This document shows, piece by piece, positions 1 to 7,949 of a stretch of DNA of 18,272 nt; the first letter of the stretch is position 1, and every line of letters starts with the position of its first letter. The notes beneath the pieces were generated by a model. The model made no database searches. It had not been told where the DNA came from and saw only the letters and a list, made by a program, of their open reading frames with translations. Both the position numbers and the translations under genes were made by a program. Source of the DNA: Ramlibacter sp. (GTDB lineage: Bacteria > Pseudomonadota > Gammaproteobacteria > Burkholderiales > Burkholderiaceae_C); the NCBI GenBank assembly GCA_025351615.1, contig JANXVP010000027.1:1-18272 (forward strand), written 5' to 3'.

Positions 1-1364
1 AACACCTGGGGCTCTGCCCGGCGGAAGCGGTAGATGCTCTGCTTGGGATCGCCGACGATGAAGACGCCGGGCGCGCCGCCCGCGGCGCTCCCGGTGCTGC
101 CGCCTGCTCCCGCATAGCCCGAAAGCCATGCGTGCAGCGCCTGCCATTGCAGCGGGTTGGTGTCCTGGAACTCGTCGATCAGCAGGTGCCTGATCGACGC
201 ATCGAGCCGCTCCTGCACCCAGCCGGAGAGCACCGGGTCGGCAAGCATGGTGAGCGCCGCGTGCTCGACGTCGTTCATGTCGACCCAGCCGCGCTCGCGC
301 TTGAACGCCGCAAATTCGGCAATCAGCAGCCGCGCCATGCGCTGGTGGTGCAGCCAGGCTTCGTGCTGCCGGCACGCGAGGGCAAGTTCGATCGCCAGTT
401 GCTGCGCCAGGCGGATCTCCTCCAGGCCGGCCAGCTTGTCGCTGAACTTGCGCGGCTCTCCCTTTTGCGTCAACAGCGCGGCGAGCACAGCGTCGACATC
501 GCGTCCGGTCAGCGCCCGTTCGAGTTCCGCGCCCTTGTCCGAAAAGGTCCTGGCCGCCGCGCCTCCGAGCGCCTTCGCAGCGCCAGCAAGCGACCGGGTC
601 TGCGCATTCGCTTCTGCCAGCAGATCGCAGGGCTCGGCAAAACCCGCGAACCGGGGAAACTGCTCGCCCCAGGGCTTGACCGAAGCATCGACCACGCCAT
701 GCAGGTCCGCCAGCGAAAACTCCACCCGTTTCGACAGCGCGGCTTCCAGCGCCTTCTGCGTGTTGAACCTGCCGTGCGCGAGAACACTGGCCTCGAAGTC
801 CCGCCGCGCCTGCATATCGGCGGCCACCGCTGCGTGAAAGCGCCGCCAGACCCGGGCCACGGCCGGCTTGTCGTCTTCGAGCAACTCATAGCTGGCCGGC
901 AGGCCGAGCCGGTCCAGCACCGCAAGCGGCGCATTGCGCAGCAACGCAGCGAACCAGCTGTGAAACGTCCGGATCTGGACCGGCCGGCTGGCAGCAAGCA
1001 GTCGCGGATAGAGGTTGCGCAAGGCATCGCATTGCGCGGCGGTCGGCGCGGCAATCCCCCTGTCACGCAAGGCTTGCGCGAGCTGCTCCGGGCCAGCCGA
1101 GGAAAACTCCCCCAGCCACGCATGCAGCCGCTGGCGCATCTCGCCGGCCGCCTTTTTCGTGAATGTGATCGCCAGGATCTCCTGCGGCTGCGCGCCCTCC
1201 AGCAGCGCCCGCAGGATCCGCGAAACCAGCATCCAGGTCTTGCCCGCCCCCGCGCACGCTTGCACGGCGACGCTGCGGCGCGGGTCGCAGGCAAGCGCAT
1301 AGAACTGCTCACGCGTGATGCGCGCGCCATTGCGCTCGAAGGCCAGGCCGATGGTGACGCTCAT
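1..1364 (-). CDS. addA: AddA/RecB-like UvrD-family helicase (partial, N-terminal part)
   Basis: This is the N-terminal 454 residues of a superfamily 1A DNA helicase; the gene runs off the left edge, so the C-terminal nuclease domain cannot be checked. Visible motifs are Walker A ACAGAGKT (residues 36-43), motif Ia TFTKKAAGEM (67-76), the DEFQDTN motif II (DEFQD at 397-401) and motif III GDPKQSIYRFRR (from 438). The start ATG overlaps the stop of the upstream nuclease gene as ATGA, which suggests translational coupling. With that partner it should form an AddAB-type helicase-nuclease that processes double-strand DNA ends for RecA loading in the cytoplasm. The family call is firm. AddA rather than RecB is inferred from the AddB-like neighbour. 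The gene lacks a stop within the window. Confidence 0.9.
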   Translation of the reverse strand, partial: MSVTIGLAFERNGARITREQFYALACDPRRSVAVQACAGAGKTWMLVSRILRALLEGAQPQEILAITFTKKAAGEMRQRLHAWLGEFSSAGPEQLAQALRDRGIAAPTAAQCDALRNLYPRLLAASRPVQIRTFHSWFAALLRNAPLAVLDRLGLPASYELLEDDKPAVARVWRRFHAAVAADMQARRDFEASVLAHGRFNTQKALEAALSKRVEFSLADLHGVVDASVKPWGEQFPRFAGFAEPCDLLAEANAQTRSLAGAAKALGGAAARTFSDKGAELERALTGRDVDAVLAALLTQKGEPRKFSDKLAGLEEIRLAQQLAIELALACRQHEAWLHHQRMARLLIAEFAAFKRERGWVDMNDVEHAALTMLADPVLSGWVQERLDASIRHLLIDEFQDTNPLQWQALHAWLSGYAGAGGSTGSAAGGAPGVFIVGDPKQSIYRFRRAEPQV

Positions 1365-3880
1365 TCCCAGAAGTCCCGCCGGCACAGGCCGCGCGCATCG
1401 CAGAAGTCGCAAGCGGTGCCTTCACCCAGCGCTGCCATGGGCTCGCCCGCGGCGATGCGCCGCATGTCATCGAGCACACCGGCGATCAGTGCGTCGCGGG
1501 TTTCGGTGACGCCCGGGTGGACCACCTGCCTGGTCTCGCGCTCACTGAGATTCAGGTACGCCGCCTGCAGGCTGTCGTCCTGCAGCAGCACCCCGTAAAA
1601 AGCGAGCTGCGTGTCTTCAGCGGGCAGTTTTACGCGATCCTGCGTTTTCTGCAGGCCCTCGGTCTTGTAGTCCACCACCAGCGGCGTTCCATCGGCCAGC
1701 CGGTCGATGCGGTCGATGCGCCCGACCAGCTTGAGCGGTCCGAGCGACACCTGGTGCGAGCTCTCCGAGCTGACGAAGCTTGCGCCTGCAGCTTCGTGCC
1801 GCTCCAGCCATTCGAGATACCCGCTGCGGACTTGCGGCCAGGCGGCGGCGAACGGAAGGAACTCGCCCGCGGCCAGCCGCATGCTGAGCGTCACCTCGTC
1901 CGCGCAGATCTCCAGCAGATCGCGGCGAGCCGGCCCCGGCGGCTCGAAGCTGTCCTTCATGGTGTCGTGAAACGCCGACAACACGGCGTGCAGCCAGTTG
2001 CCGAAGTCGCGCTTGTCCACTTCCGCATCGAGTTCTTCCGACTCTTTCAGCCCGAGCTGGCGCAACGCGAAAAATCGGTAGGGGCAGCGCCGCAGGTCGT
2101 CATAGGCACTGGCCGAAATCTCCTTCAGCGGCAACGCCGCCCCCCGCGCCTGGGGATGCTGCGTGGCGACCAGTTGGACCTCGCGCTGCTCGCGCTCGTC
2201 GCCCGCCATCTCCGCCGCGCTTGCCAGCTGCAGCGCAAGCACGAGCGGACTGGGGAGCAGCGCCTCGCCGCTGTCGTCGCTGCTGCGCCACAGCACGTCG
2301 CTGCTTGGAAGCTGCAAAGCGCAGCGCCAGCCCGCGCGCACGGCCTGCTCCAGCAGCTCCCGGGACGGCAGGCCGAGAGTCCGGCGTTGCGCCGCCGTCC
2401 ACGGTCCGGGCGGTTCCGGAGAGACACCCAGCCGGACCTCGTCGCAGCCAGGCAGCACCAGCGCCGCGAACGGCCGTCCCAGCAGCTGGTTGAACGGCAG
2501 GATCACGACGTCTTCCTGCAACTTCGACCCTGGCACGAAGCTTGCCGCCTCCAGGGTTTGCTGGACCCAGGCCGTGAATCCGGCCAGGGAAGTGCGGCGA
2601 GACGCCTGCGCCAACTGATCGAAGTCGACGTGCGCCCCCGGCGCCAGGCGCAGTGCGGCGATCACTGCGTCGCCGGCTGCATCGCCTTCCAGCAAACTCC
2701 ACTGGCCGGTCGCCTGCAGCAGGTCGCGCAGCGCCGACAGCCACTGCGGCAGGGTCTTGCTGCCCTTGAGGTCTTGCTGCCATTGCGCGACGCGGGACAC
2801 GAGCGCCGGCAATGCGTCGCCGTCGCCCAAGTGGTCGGGCTGCAAGCCGGACCAGTCGCGCACGCCTGCGCGCCGGACCCGCCGCTCGATCGCCAGCACC
2901 GTGCCTTCGGCCAGCGCCGGCGCGCTTTTCAGCCAGTCCAGGACCGCGTCGCTGGACGCGTTCCAGGTGCAGCCGCGCAGCGTCGCCATCAGGTGCGCGG
3001 CGGCGCGCGTCGTCGACAGCTTCCAGCCGGTCTCGTCGCGAATCGACACGCCGCGGGCATCCAGCATCGCGCGGATCTGGCGCGTCAGCACGCGATCGAT
3101 CGCAGCCAGCGCCACTGGCGCCCGACCGGCCTGGATGTGCCGGATCACGCAGGCCGCCGCCCGTTCGGCTTCGTCGGCGGCATCGGCGGCCTGATGCAGT
3201 CGCACCTGACCGGGCGGCGCAGCCACATCCAGCGGCAGCGAAACCGCCTTTTCGCCGGCGAGCGACTTCAATGCTTCGGAAAGGGGCTCGACCTGGAACC
3301 CGTCGAGCACCACGAGCAGGTCCAGCGTCGACGCCAGGTCGGCACGCAGCAGCCAATCCGCTGCATAGGCTGAGGCGGCAGCCCATTCGACCGCCACCCG
3401 CGCCACGGCGGCTTCCAGCGCCAGCACCGGCCCGTCCATGGCGCCCGACACCAGCGCCCGCGCGGTCGCCGCCCAGGCGGCACGTCCGTCCGGCGGCACT
3501 GCGGCGGCGACGCCGGCGAGCTGCCAGGCCGCATCGACCAGGCGGCCGCTGAGCAGTTCAGCCTGGGGCGCAAAGCCGGCGCGTTGCAGCAGCGAATGCG
3601 CCGTCAGCAGGTCCAGGCCCATGTCGAAGCTCAGGTCGTCGACGCCGGGAGCAAAGCCCGCCGCGGCGGCCCAGTTCATCGTGGTCTCGAACCGCGGCGC
3701 AAAACCACTGGGCATTTCCTGCGCCCACAGCCGGCGCGCGAGCGGCATCAGCTGCGCGTACGGGACCAGCACCACGGTGCGCGCGGGATGCGCGCATCGC
3801 TCGGCGATCAAAGCGCGCAGCGTGACCATCAGCGAGCGCAGGACGGCCGGCGCCTGATGCTCTAGCACTCTCACATTCAT
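1361..3880 (-). CDS. addB: AddB-like PD-(D/E)XK nuclease with Fe-S cysteines
   Basis: A protein of about 839 residues. The C-terminal third is a RecB-type nuclease domain: RRCPYRFFALRQLG near residue 598, GNWLHAVLSAFH, LVGRIDRIDRL, and the catalytic PLVVDYKTEG near 735. It ends with CDFCDARGLC (about 821-831). One early cysteine plus three late ones is the arrangement that holds a 4Fe-4S cluster in AddB nucleases. The N-terminal part resembles the inactive helicase fold of AddB, and I see no intact Walker A. It should partner the overlapping addA product in double-strand break repair. The frame is open back to a GTG at 3952, but I chose MNVRVLEHQ at 3880 because the extra 24 residues lie in the divergent promoter region. 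No clear Shine-Dalgarno precedes any candidate start, so the start is uncertain. Confidence 0.87.
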   Translation of the reverse strand: MNVRVLEHQAPAVLRSLMVTLRALIAERCAHPARTVVLVPYAQLMPLARRLWAQEMPSGFAPRFETTMNWAAAAGFAPGVDDLSFDMGLDLLTAHSLLQRAGFAPQAELLSGRLVDAAWQLAGVAAAVPPDGRAAWAATARALVSGAMDGPVLALEAAVARVAVEWAAASAYAADWLLRADLASTLDLLVVLDGFQVEPLSEALKSLAGEKAVSLPLDVAAPPGQVRLHQAADAADEAERAAACVIRHIQAGRAPVALAAIDRVLTRQIRAMLDARGVSIRDETGWKLSTTRAAAHLMATLRGCTWNASSDAVLDWLKSAPALAEGTVLAIERRVRRAGVRDWSGLQPDHLGDGDALPALVSRVAQWQQDLKGSKTLPQWLSALRDLLQATGQWSLLEGDAAGDAVIAALRLAPGAHVDFDQLAQASRRTSLAGFTAWVQQTLEAASFVPGSKLQEDVVILPFNQLLGRPFAALVLPGCDEVRLGVSPEPPGPWTAAQRRTLGLPSRELLEQAVRAGWRCALQLPSSDVLWRSSDDSGEALLPSPLVLALQLASAAEMAGDEREQREVQLVATQHPQARGAALPLKEISASAYDDLRRCPYRFFALRQLGLKESEELDAEVDKRDFGNWLHAVLSAFHDTMKDSFEPPGPARRDLLEICADEVTLSMRLAAGEFLPFAAAWPQVRSGYLEWLERHEAAGASFVSSESSHQVSLGPLKLVGRIDRIDRLADGTPLVVDYKTEGLQKTQDRVKLPAEDTQLAFYGVLLQDDSLQAAYLNLSERETRQVVHPGVTETRDALIAGVLDDMRRIAAGEPMAALGEGTACDFCDARGLCRRDFWE

Positions 3881-3941
3881 AGGGGAAGGGGGTCGGCCCA
3901 TGCCCCGTGGCGGGGCCTGCTTTCTGTCACAATTCCTCCAC

Positions 3942-3947
3942 TGTAAT
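3942..3947 (+). promoter_or_regulatory. Candidate -10 element for trxA
   Basis: TGTAAT matches five of six bases of TATAAT and lies 55 bases before the trxA ATG. No good -35 is visible at the right distance. This position is inside the 122-bp divergent spacer between the nuclease gene and trxA, which also holds a perfect short hairpin (GCCCCG, loop TGG, CGGGGC at 3902-3916) of unknown role. Confidence 0.35.
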
Positions 3948-4002
3948 GGCACAGCCCACTGCGGCTGCGGCTGTCCCCGCTCCCGCTCATAAGGAATCCC
4001 CC

Positions 4003-4338
4003 ATGGCCAGCGACCTGATCAAGCATGTCTCCGACAGTTCCTTCGAAGCCGACGTCCTGAAGGCCGACAAGCCCGTCCTGGTGGACTACTGGGCCGAGTG
4101 GTGCGGTCCCTGCAAGATGATCGCCCCGATCCTGGACGAAGTCTCCAGCGCCTACAAGGACAAGCTGCAGATCGCCAAGATGAATGTCGATGAAAACCGC
4201 GAAGTGCCGGCCAAGTTCGGCATCCGCGGCATTCCGACCCTGATGCTGTTCAAGAATGGCGAACTCGCGGCAACGAAAGTCGGCGCGATGAGCAAGGCGC
4301 AGCTGACGGCCTTCATCGACCAGCAGTTGGCCGCCTGA
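4003..4338 (+). CDS. trxA: Thioredoxin 1
   Basis: A 111-residue cytosolic thioredoxin of normal length. It carries the redox motif WCGPCK with cysteines 34 and 37, the buried acid D28 in VLVDYWAEW, and the cis-proline P78 in [11 protein letters not shown]. It reduces protein disulphides (for example in ribonucleotide reductase) using electrons from thioredoxin reductase. The frame extends upstream to 3907, but the ATG at 4003 has an AAGGAA ribosome binding site 6 bases ahead and gives the normal family N-terminus [12 protein letters not shown] hairpin terminator follows the stop. The trxA-rho order is also found in Escherichia coli. Confidence 0.98.
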   Translation: MASDLIKHVSDSSFEADVLKADKPVLVDYWAEWCGPCKMIAPILDEVSSAYKDKLQIAKMNVDENREVPAKFGIRGIPTLMLFKNGELAATKVGAMSKAQLTAFIDQQLAA

Positions 4339-4352
4339 CCGGCTTCGCCCGC

Positions 4353-4382
4353 GCGGGCCGGTTCCCGGCCTGCCGCTTTTTT
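4353..4382 (+). terminator. Intrinsic terminator after trxA
   Basis: A 9-bp stem with one G-T wobble (4353-4361 with 4365-4373), a TTC loop, and a run of six T at 4377-4382, four bases beyond the stem. It begins 15 bases after the trxA stop and would partly separate trxA from rho transcription. Confidence 0.7.
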
Positions 4383-4386
4383 CCTG

Positions 4387-4392
4387 CATAAT
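4387..4392 (+). promoter_or_regulatory. Candidate -10 element for rho
   Basis: CATAAT, five of six matches to consensus, lies just after the T-run of the trxA terminator and 116 bases before the rho ATG. A matching -35 is not obvious. If used, it gives rho a leader of roughly 110 bases. Confidence 0.35.
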
Positions 4393-4403
4393 CTTGCCTG
4401 TTC

Positions 4404-4501
4404 ACCGGTCGCCTTGCGGCGCCCGGTTCGAGTTCCCGGTTTGTGGGGCAGTTCTCGCCCCGCCCCAAACCTCCCCCATCCAACAAGAACTCCGCAAGGG
4501 G
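4404..4501 (+). promoter_or_regulatory. Structured, C-rich leader of rho
   Basis: Two hairpins are visible: ACCGG and CGCC pairing with GGCG and CCGGT across one mismatch (4404-4427), and GGGGC with GCCCC (4445-4461). Between the second hairpin and the ribosome binding site, 4462-4495 holds 18 C and only 3 G, which resembles a Rho utilisation (rut) site. The E. coli rho leader is attenuated by Rho itself, so autoregulation is inferred here. The ribosome binding site is AAGGGG just upstream of the ATG at 4509. Confidence 0.4.
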
Positions 4502-4508
4502 TAACTCC

Positions 4509-5774
4509 ATGCACTTAAACGAACTCAAGGCACTGCACGTGTCTGAAGTCCTGAAGCAAGCCGAAGAGCTTGAGATCGAAAACACCGGCCGCATGCGCAA
4601 ACAGGAACTGATGTTTGCGATCATCAAGAAGCGCGCCCGCGCCGGCGAGCAGGTGTTCGCCGACGGCGTGCTGGAAATCCTGCCGGACGGCTTCGGCTTC
4701 CTGCGCAGTCCGGACACCAGCTACACCGCCAGCACCGACGACATCTACATCTCGCCCAGCCAGGTGCGGCGCTTCAACCTGCACACCGGCGACATGATCG
4801 AAGGCGAGGTCAGGACGCCCAAGGACGGCGAGCGCTACTTCGCGCTGACCAAGCTGGACAAGGTCAACGACGGCCCGCCCGAGCAGAACAAGCACAAGGT
4901 GATGTTCGAGAATTTGACGCCGCTGTTCCCGAAGGAACAGATGAAGCTCGAACGCGACAATTTCAAGGGCGAGGAAAACATCACCTCGCGCGTGATCGAC
5001 ATCATCGCGCCGATCGGCAAGGGCCAGCGCGCCCTGCTGGTGGCGCCGCCCAAGAGCGGCAAGACCGTGATGATGCAGCACATGGCGCATGCCATCGCCG
5101 CCAACTACCCGGACAGCTACATGATGGTGCTGCTGGTCGACGAGCGGCCGGAGGAAGTGACCGAGATGCAGCGCTCGGTGAAGGCGGAAGTGATCGCCTC
5201 GACCTTCGACGAGCCGGCGGCGCGCCACGTGCACGTTGCTGAAATGGTGATCGAGCGCGCCAAGCGCCTGGTCGAACTGAAGAAGGACGTGGTGATCCTG
5301 CTTGACTCGATCACCCGCCTGGCCCGGGCCTACAACAACGTCGTGCCCTCGTCGGGCAAGGTGCTCACCGGCGGCGTCGACTCCAACGCGCTGCAGCGCC
5401 CCAAGCGCTTCCTGGGCGCGGCGCGCAACGTCGAGGAAGGCGGTTCGCTCACCATCATCGCCACCGCGCTGGTCGACACCGGCAGCCGGATGGACGAAGT
5501 GATCTTCGAGGAGTTCAAGGGCACCGGCAACAGCGAAATCCACCTGGACCGGCGGCTCTACGAAAAGCGCGTGTTCCCCTCGATCCAGCTCAACCGCAGC
5601 GGCACCCGTCGCGAGGAATTGCTGCTGGCCCCGGAAATCCTGCAGAAGACCCGGATCCTGCGCCAGTTCATGTACAACATGGACGAAATCGAGGCCATGG
5701 AAATGGTCTTGAAGAGCATGAAGGCCACCAAGACCAACGTCGAGTTCTTCGACATGATGCGCCGCGGGGGATAA
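4509..5774 (+). CDS. rho: Transcription termination factor Rho
   Basis: A 421-residue protein, close to the 419 of E. coli Rho. In order it shows an N-terminal Rho_N helical domain ([20 protein letters not shown]), a cold-shock-like RNA-binding domain ([15 protein letters not shown] to about residue 120), the Walker [11 protein letters not shown], the Walker [17 protein letters not shown], and the RNA-contacting Q and R loop region ([20 protein letters not shown]). It works as a hexameric RNA-dependent ATPase that ends transcription of untranslated RNA. The frame is open upstream, but the ATG at 4509 has a ribosome binding site and matches the family start. rpmE2 follows after 87 bp from its own promoter. 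Confidence 0.98.
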   Translation: MHLNELKALHVSEVLKQAEELEIENTGRMRKQELMFAIIKKRARAGEQVFADGVLEILPDGFGFLRSPDTSYTASTDDIYISPSQVRRFNLHTGDMIEGEVRTPKDGERYFALTKLDKVNDGPPEQNKHKVMFENLTPLFPKEQMKLERDNFKGEENITSRVIDIIAPIGKGQRALLVAPPKSGKTVMMQHMAHAIAANYPDSYMMVLLVDERPEEVTEMQRSVKAEVIASTFDEPAARHVHVAEMVIERAKRLVELKKDVVILLDSITRLARAYNNVVPSSGKVLTGGVDSNALQRPKRFLGAARNVEEGGSLTIIATALVDTGSRMDEVIFEEFKGTGNSEIHLDRRLYEKRVFPSIQLNRSGTRREELLLAPEILQKTRILRQFMYNMDEIEAMEMVLKSMKATKTNVEFFDMMRRGG

Positions 5775-5784
5775 CGAATCAGGC

Positions 5785-5790
5785 TATAAT
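5785..5790 (+). promoter_or_regulatory. Consensus -10 element for rpmE2
   Basis: A perfect TATAAT within GGCTATAATTG, starting 10 bases after the rho stop. It predicts a 5' leader of about 65 bases for rpmE2. The region 15-19 bases upstream lies in the rho 3' end and has no good TTGACA match. Confidence 0.55.
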
Positions 5791-5861
5791 TGAAGGCTTT
5801 TCGTGGCAAGTAGGCTAGATGGTCTGGCCCGGCTCCCGCACCGACTCGCAAGGAACACATC

Positions 5862-6170
5862 ATGGCCAAAGAAGGCATTCATCCCAATTACCGCGACGTG
5901 CTGTTCGTGGATCTGTCCAACGGCTTCAAGTTCGTCACCCGCTCCTGCGTCAACACCAAGGAAATGGGCAAGACCGACGACGGCAAGGAACTGCCGCTGT
6001 TCAAGCTGGACACCTCCAGCGAGTCCCACCCGTTCTACACGGGCACCCAGAAGTCGGTCAACGACATGGGCGGCCGGGTCGACAAGTTCTTCAAGAAGTT
6101 CGGCAAGCCCGCCGGCGCTAAGGCTGAAGAGCCGGCCAAGGCCGACGCCGAAAAGACTGCTGCCGAGTAA
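5862..6170 (+). CDS. rpmE2: 50S ribosomal protein L31, type B
   Basis: A 102-residue ribosomal protein. [23 protein letters not shown] and SHPFYTGTQ are signatures of L31. The zinc-binding cysteine pairs of type A L31 are absent (only one cysteine), so this is the zinc-independent type B form. The body ends near residue 81 at DKFFKKFG and is followed by an Ala/Lys/Glu-rich tail of about 20 residues, which makes the protein longer than the 87-residue E. coli type B protein. The ribosome binding site AAGGA is 7-8 bases before the ATG. A strong hairpin terminator follows, so the gene is probably monocistronic. Confidence 0.95.
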   Translation: MAKEGIHPNYRDVLFVDLSNGFKFVTRSCVNTKEMGKTDDGKELPLFKLDTSSESHPFYTGTQKSVNDMGGRVDKFFKKFGKPAGAKAEEPAKADAEKTAAE

Positions 6171-6192
6171 GCAGCGCGATTCCGCACCCGAC

Positions 6193-6226
6193 AAGGGGCA
6201 GCCCGGGCAACCGTGCTGCCCCTTTT
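6193..6226 (+). terminator. Intrinsic terminator after rpmE2
   Basis: A perfect 10-bp stem (AAGGGGCAGC at 6193-6202 with GCTGCCCCTT at 6215-6224) around a 12-base loop; the T-run 6223-6226 overlaps the end of the stem. It lies 23 bases beyond the rpmE2 stop and is the clearest terminator in the window. Confidence 0.85.
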
Positions 6227-6263
6227 CATTGCCGACACAAGCGCGGCCCATAATCCGTCCGCA

Positions 6264-7949
6264 GTGAACCAGCCGACCCCTGCCATCGTTGCCCAGAGTG
6301 CCGTGCGCCGGTTGCCGCGCGTGGCGCTGCTGCTGTTCTGCCTGGCTTATGTCCTGCCCGGGTTCATCGGCCGCGAACCCTGGAAGAACGCCGACATCGC
6401 GGCCTTCGGCTACATGGCAGAGATCGCGTCCGGAGCGACATCCTGGCTGTCTCCCAGGCTGCTGGGCCAGCCCCCGGAATTCGACGGACTGCTGCCCTAT
6501 TGGCTGGGCGCCGGGGCCATGCGCTTGGCCCCGGACTGGATCGCGCCCGATTTCGCGGCCCGCGCACCTTTCGTCCTGCTGCTCATGCTGACGCTGTTCA
6601 GCGCCTGGTATGGCGTCTATTTTCTGGCCCGCAGCCCGCAGGCCCAGCCGGTGGCTTTTGCCTTCGGTGGTGAGGCCGAACCCACGGACTATGCGCGAGC
6701 CATCGCCGACGGCGGCCTGCTGGCCTTGATCGCGAGCTTGGGGCTGGCGCAGCTGTCGCACGAGACCACGCCGGCCCTTGCGCAGGTCAGCTTCGCGGCG
6801 CTGGCGATGTTCGGAATCGCGGCCCTGCCCTACCGCAGCGTGCTGCCCGGCCTCGCTGCATTGCTCGGGCTGTGCGGCCTGAGCCTGAGCGGCGCGCCCT
6901 GGATGGCACTGCTGTTCGGGACCGGCGGCGTCTTCACCGCCTTGCTGGACCGCTCTGCCGACGACGCGGCGCGCATGCGGCGCTGGCAAACGGCTGGCCT
7001 GGTGGCCGTTGCGACGCTGGTCGCCGCCACGCTTGCCTGGGCCCTGGAGCTCTGGCGTTGGCGCGTTGCGCTGGCGCCGCTGGACCGCGACTGGGCCGGA
7101 ATTGGCAAATTCCTGCTCTGGTTTGCCTGGCCGGCCTGGCCCCTGGCCATCTGGACCTTGTGGCGGTGGCGGCGCCAGCTCACCAGCCGGCACGTCGGGC
7201 TGCCGCTGTGGTTCGTGCTGGTGTCGCTGGTCGCTGCATTGGTAACGCACACCTCCGACCGCGCGCTGCTGCTGGGCCTGCCGGCGCTGGCGACGCTCGC
7301 GGCGTTCGCGCTGCCCACGCTCCAGCGCAGCGTCGCCGCGCTGATCGACTGGTTCACGCTGCTTTTTTTCAGTGGCTGCGCGATCACCATCTGGGTGGTC
7401 TGGTTGGCGATGCAGACCGGGATTCCACCGCGGCCGGCGGCCAACGTCGCGCGACTGGCCCCCGGCTTCGAACCCAGCTTCTCGCTGGGGGCGTTCGTCG
7501 CCGCCCTGGCCGCGACGGCGGCCTGGGCCTGGCTCGTGAAGTGGCGGGCCGGCCGGCACCAGGCCGTCATCTGGAAAAGCCTGGTGCTGCCGGCCGGTGG
7601 CGCCGCGTTGTGCTGGCTGCTGCTGATGACCCTCTGGATGCCGCTGCTGGATTTCGCCCGCAGCTACGCGCCTCTGGTGCGCAACGTTTCCCGGCTGATG
7701 GTCGTGCCGGGCTGCGTCGAAGTGCATGGCCTGAGCCAGGCGCAGATCGCGGCATTGCGCTACCACGGCGGGATGACACTCAAGGCTGCCACCAGGAACG
7801 CGACTTGCCCGTGGTTGCTGGTCGATGCCGACACGCAGCAATCCGCGTCGCTCGCCTCGGACATGCGGCAATGGCGGTTTGTGTCGTTGATCCGACGGCC
7901 CTCCGACAGCAACGACAACGTGGTGCTCTACCGCCGGACGGGACGTTAG
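6264..7949 (+). CDS. Polytopic membrane protein, GT-C (ArnT/PMT-like) glycosyltransferase candidate
   Basis: A 561-residue protein with roughly 11-12 hydrophobic segments, the first at about residues 20-36. An acidic loop follows it (REPWKNAD, 37-44), then a soluble C-terminal part of about 90 residues (GCVEVHGLSQAQ to the end). A first-loop acid after TM1 and this topology resemble GT-C enzymes that move sugars from lipid carriers on the periplasmic side. The classic ArnT loop sequence is not clear and the substrate is unknown. The frame opens with a GTG at 6213, but that lies inside the rpmE2 terminator. I chose the GTG at 6264, which has CATAAT at 6249-6254 and no ribosome binding site, so the mRNA may be leaderless. 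The MATE gene starts directly after its stop. Confidence 0.72.
   Translation: MNQPTPAIVAQSAVRRLPRVALLLFCLAYVLPGFIGREPWKNADIAAFGYMAEIASGATSWLSPRLLGQPPEFDGLLPYWLGAGAMRLAPDWIAPDFAARAPFVLLLMLTLFSAWYGVYFLARSPQAQPVAFAFGGEAEPTDYARAIADGGLLALIASLGLAQLSHETTPALAQVSFAALAMFGIAALPYRSVLPGLAALLGLCGLSLSGAPWMALLFGTGGVFTALLDRSADDAARMRRWQTAGLVAVATLVAATLAWALELWRWRVALAPLDRDWAGIGKFLLWFAWPAWPLAIWTLWRWRRQLTSRHVGLPLWFVLVSLVAALVTHTSDRALLLGLPALATLAAFALPTLQRSVAALIDWFTLLFFSGCAITIWVVWLAMQTGIPPRPAANVARLAPGFEPSFSLGAFVAALAATAAWAWLVKWRAGRHQAVIWKSLVLPAGGAALCWLLLMTLWMPLLDFARSYAPLVRNVSRLMVVPGCVEVHGLSQAQIAALRYHGGMTLKAATRNATCPWLLVDADTQQSASLASDMRQWRFVSLIRRPSDSNDNVVLYRRTGR

Noticed and set aside
1517..3373. Long plus-strand open frame (618 codons) opposite the AddB gene
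   Set aside because: It is a shadow frame in high-GC DNA: rich in Arg, Gln, Ala and His, with no recognisable domain, and the opposite strand carries clear nuclease motifs.
3924..3947. Possible Pho box before trxA
   Set aside because: Only one CTGTCAC repeat is present; the position 11 bases on reads CCTCCAC, and the later CTGTAAT is 17 bases away, so the 7-4-7 layout is missing.
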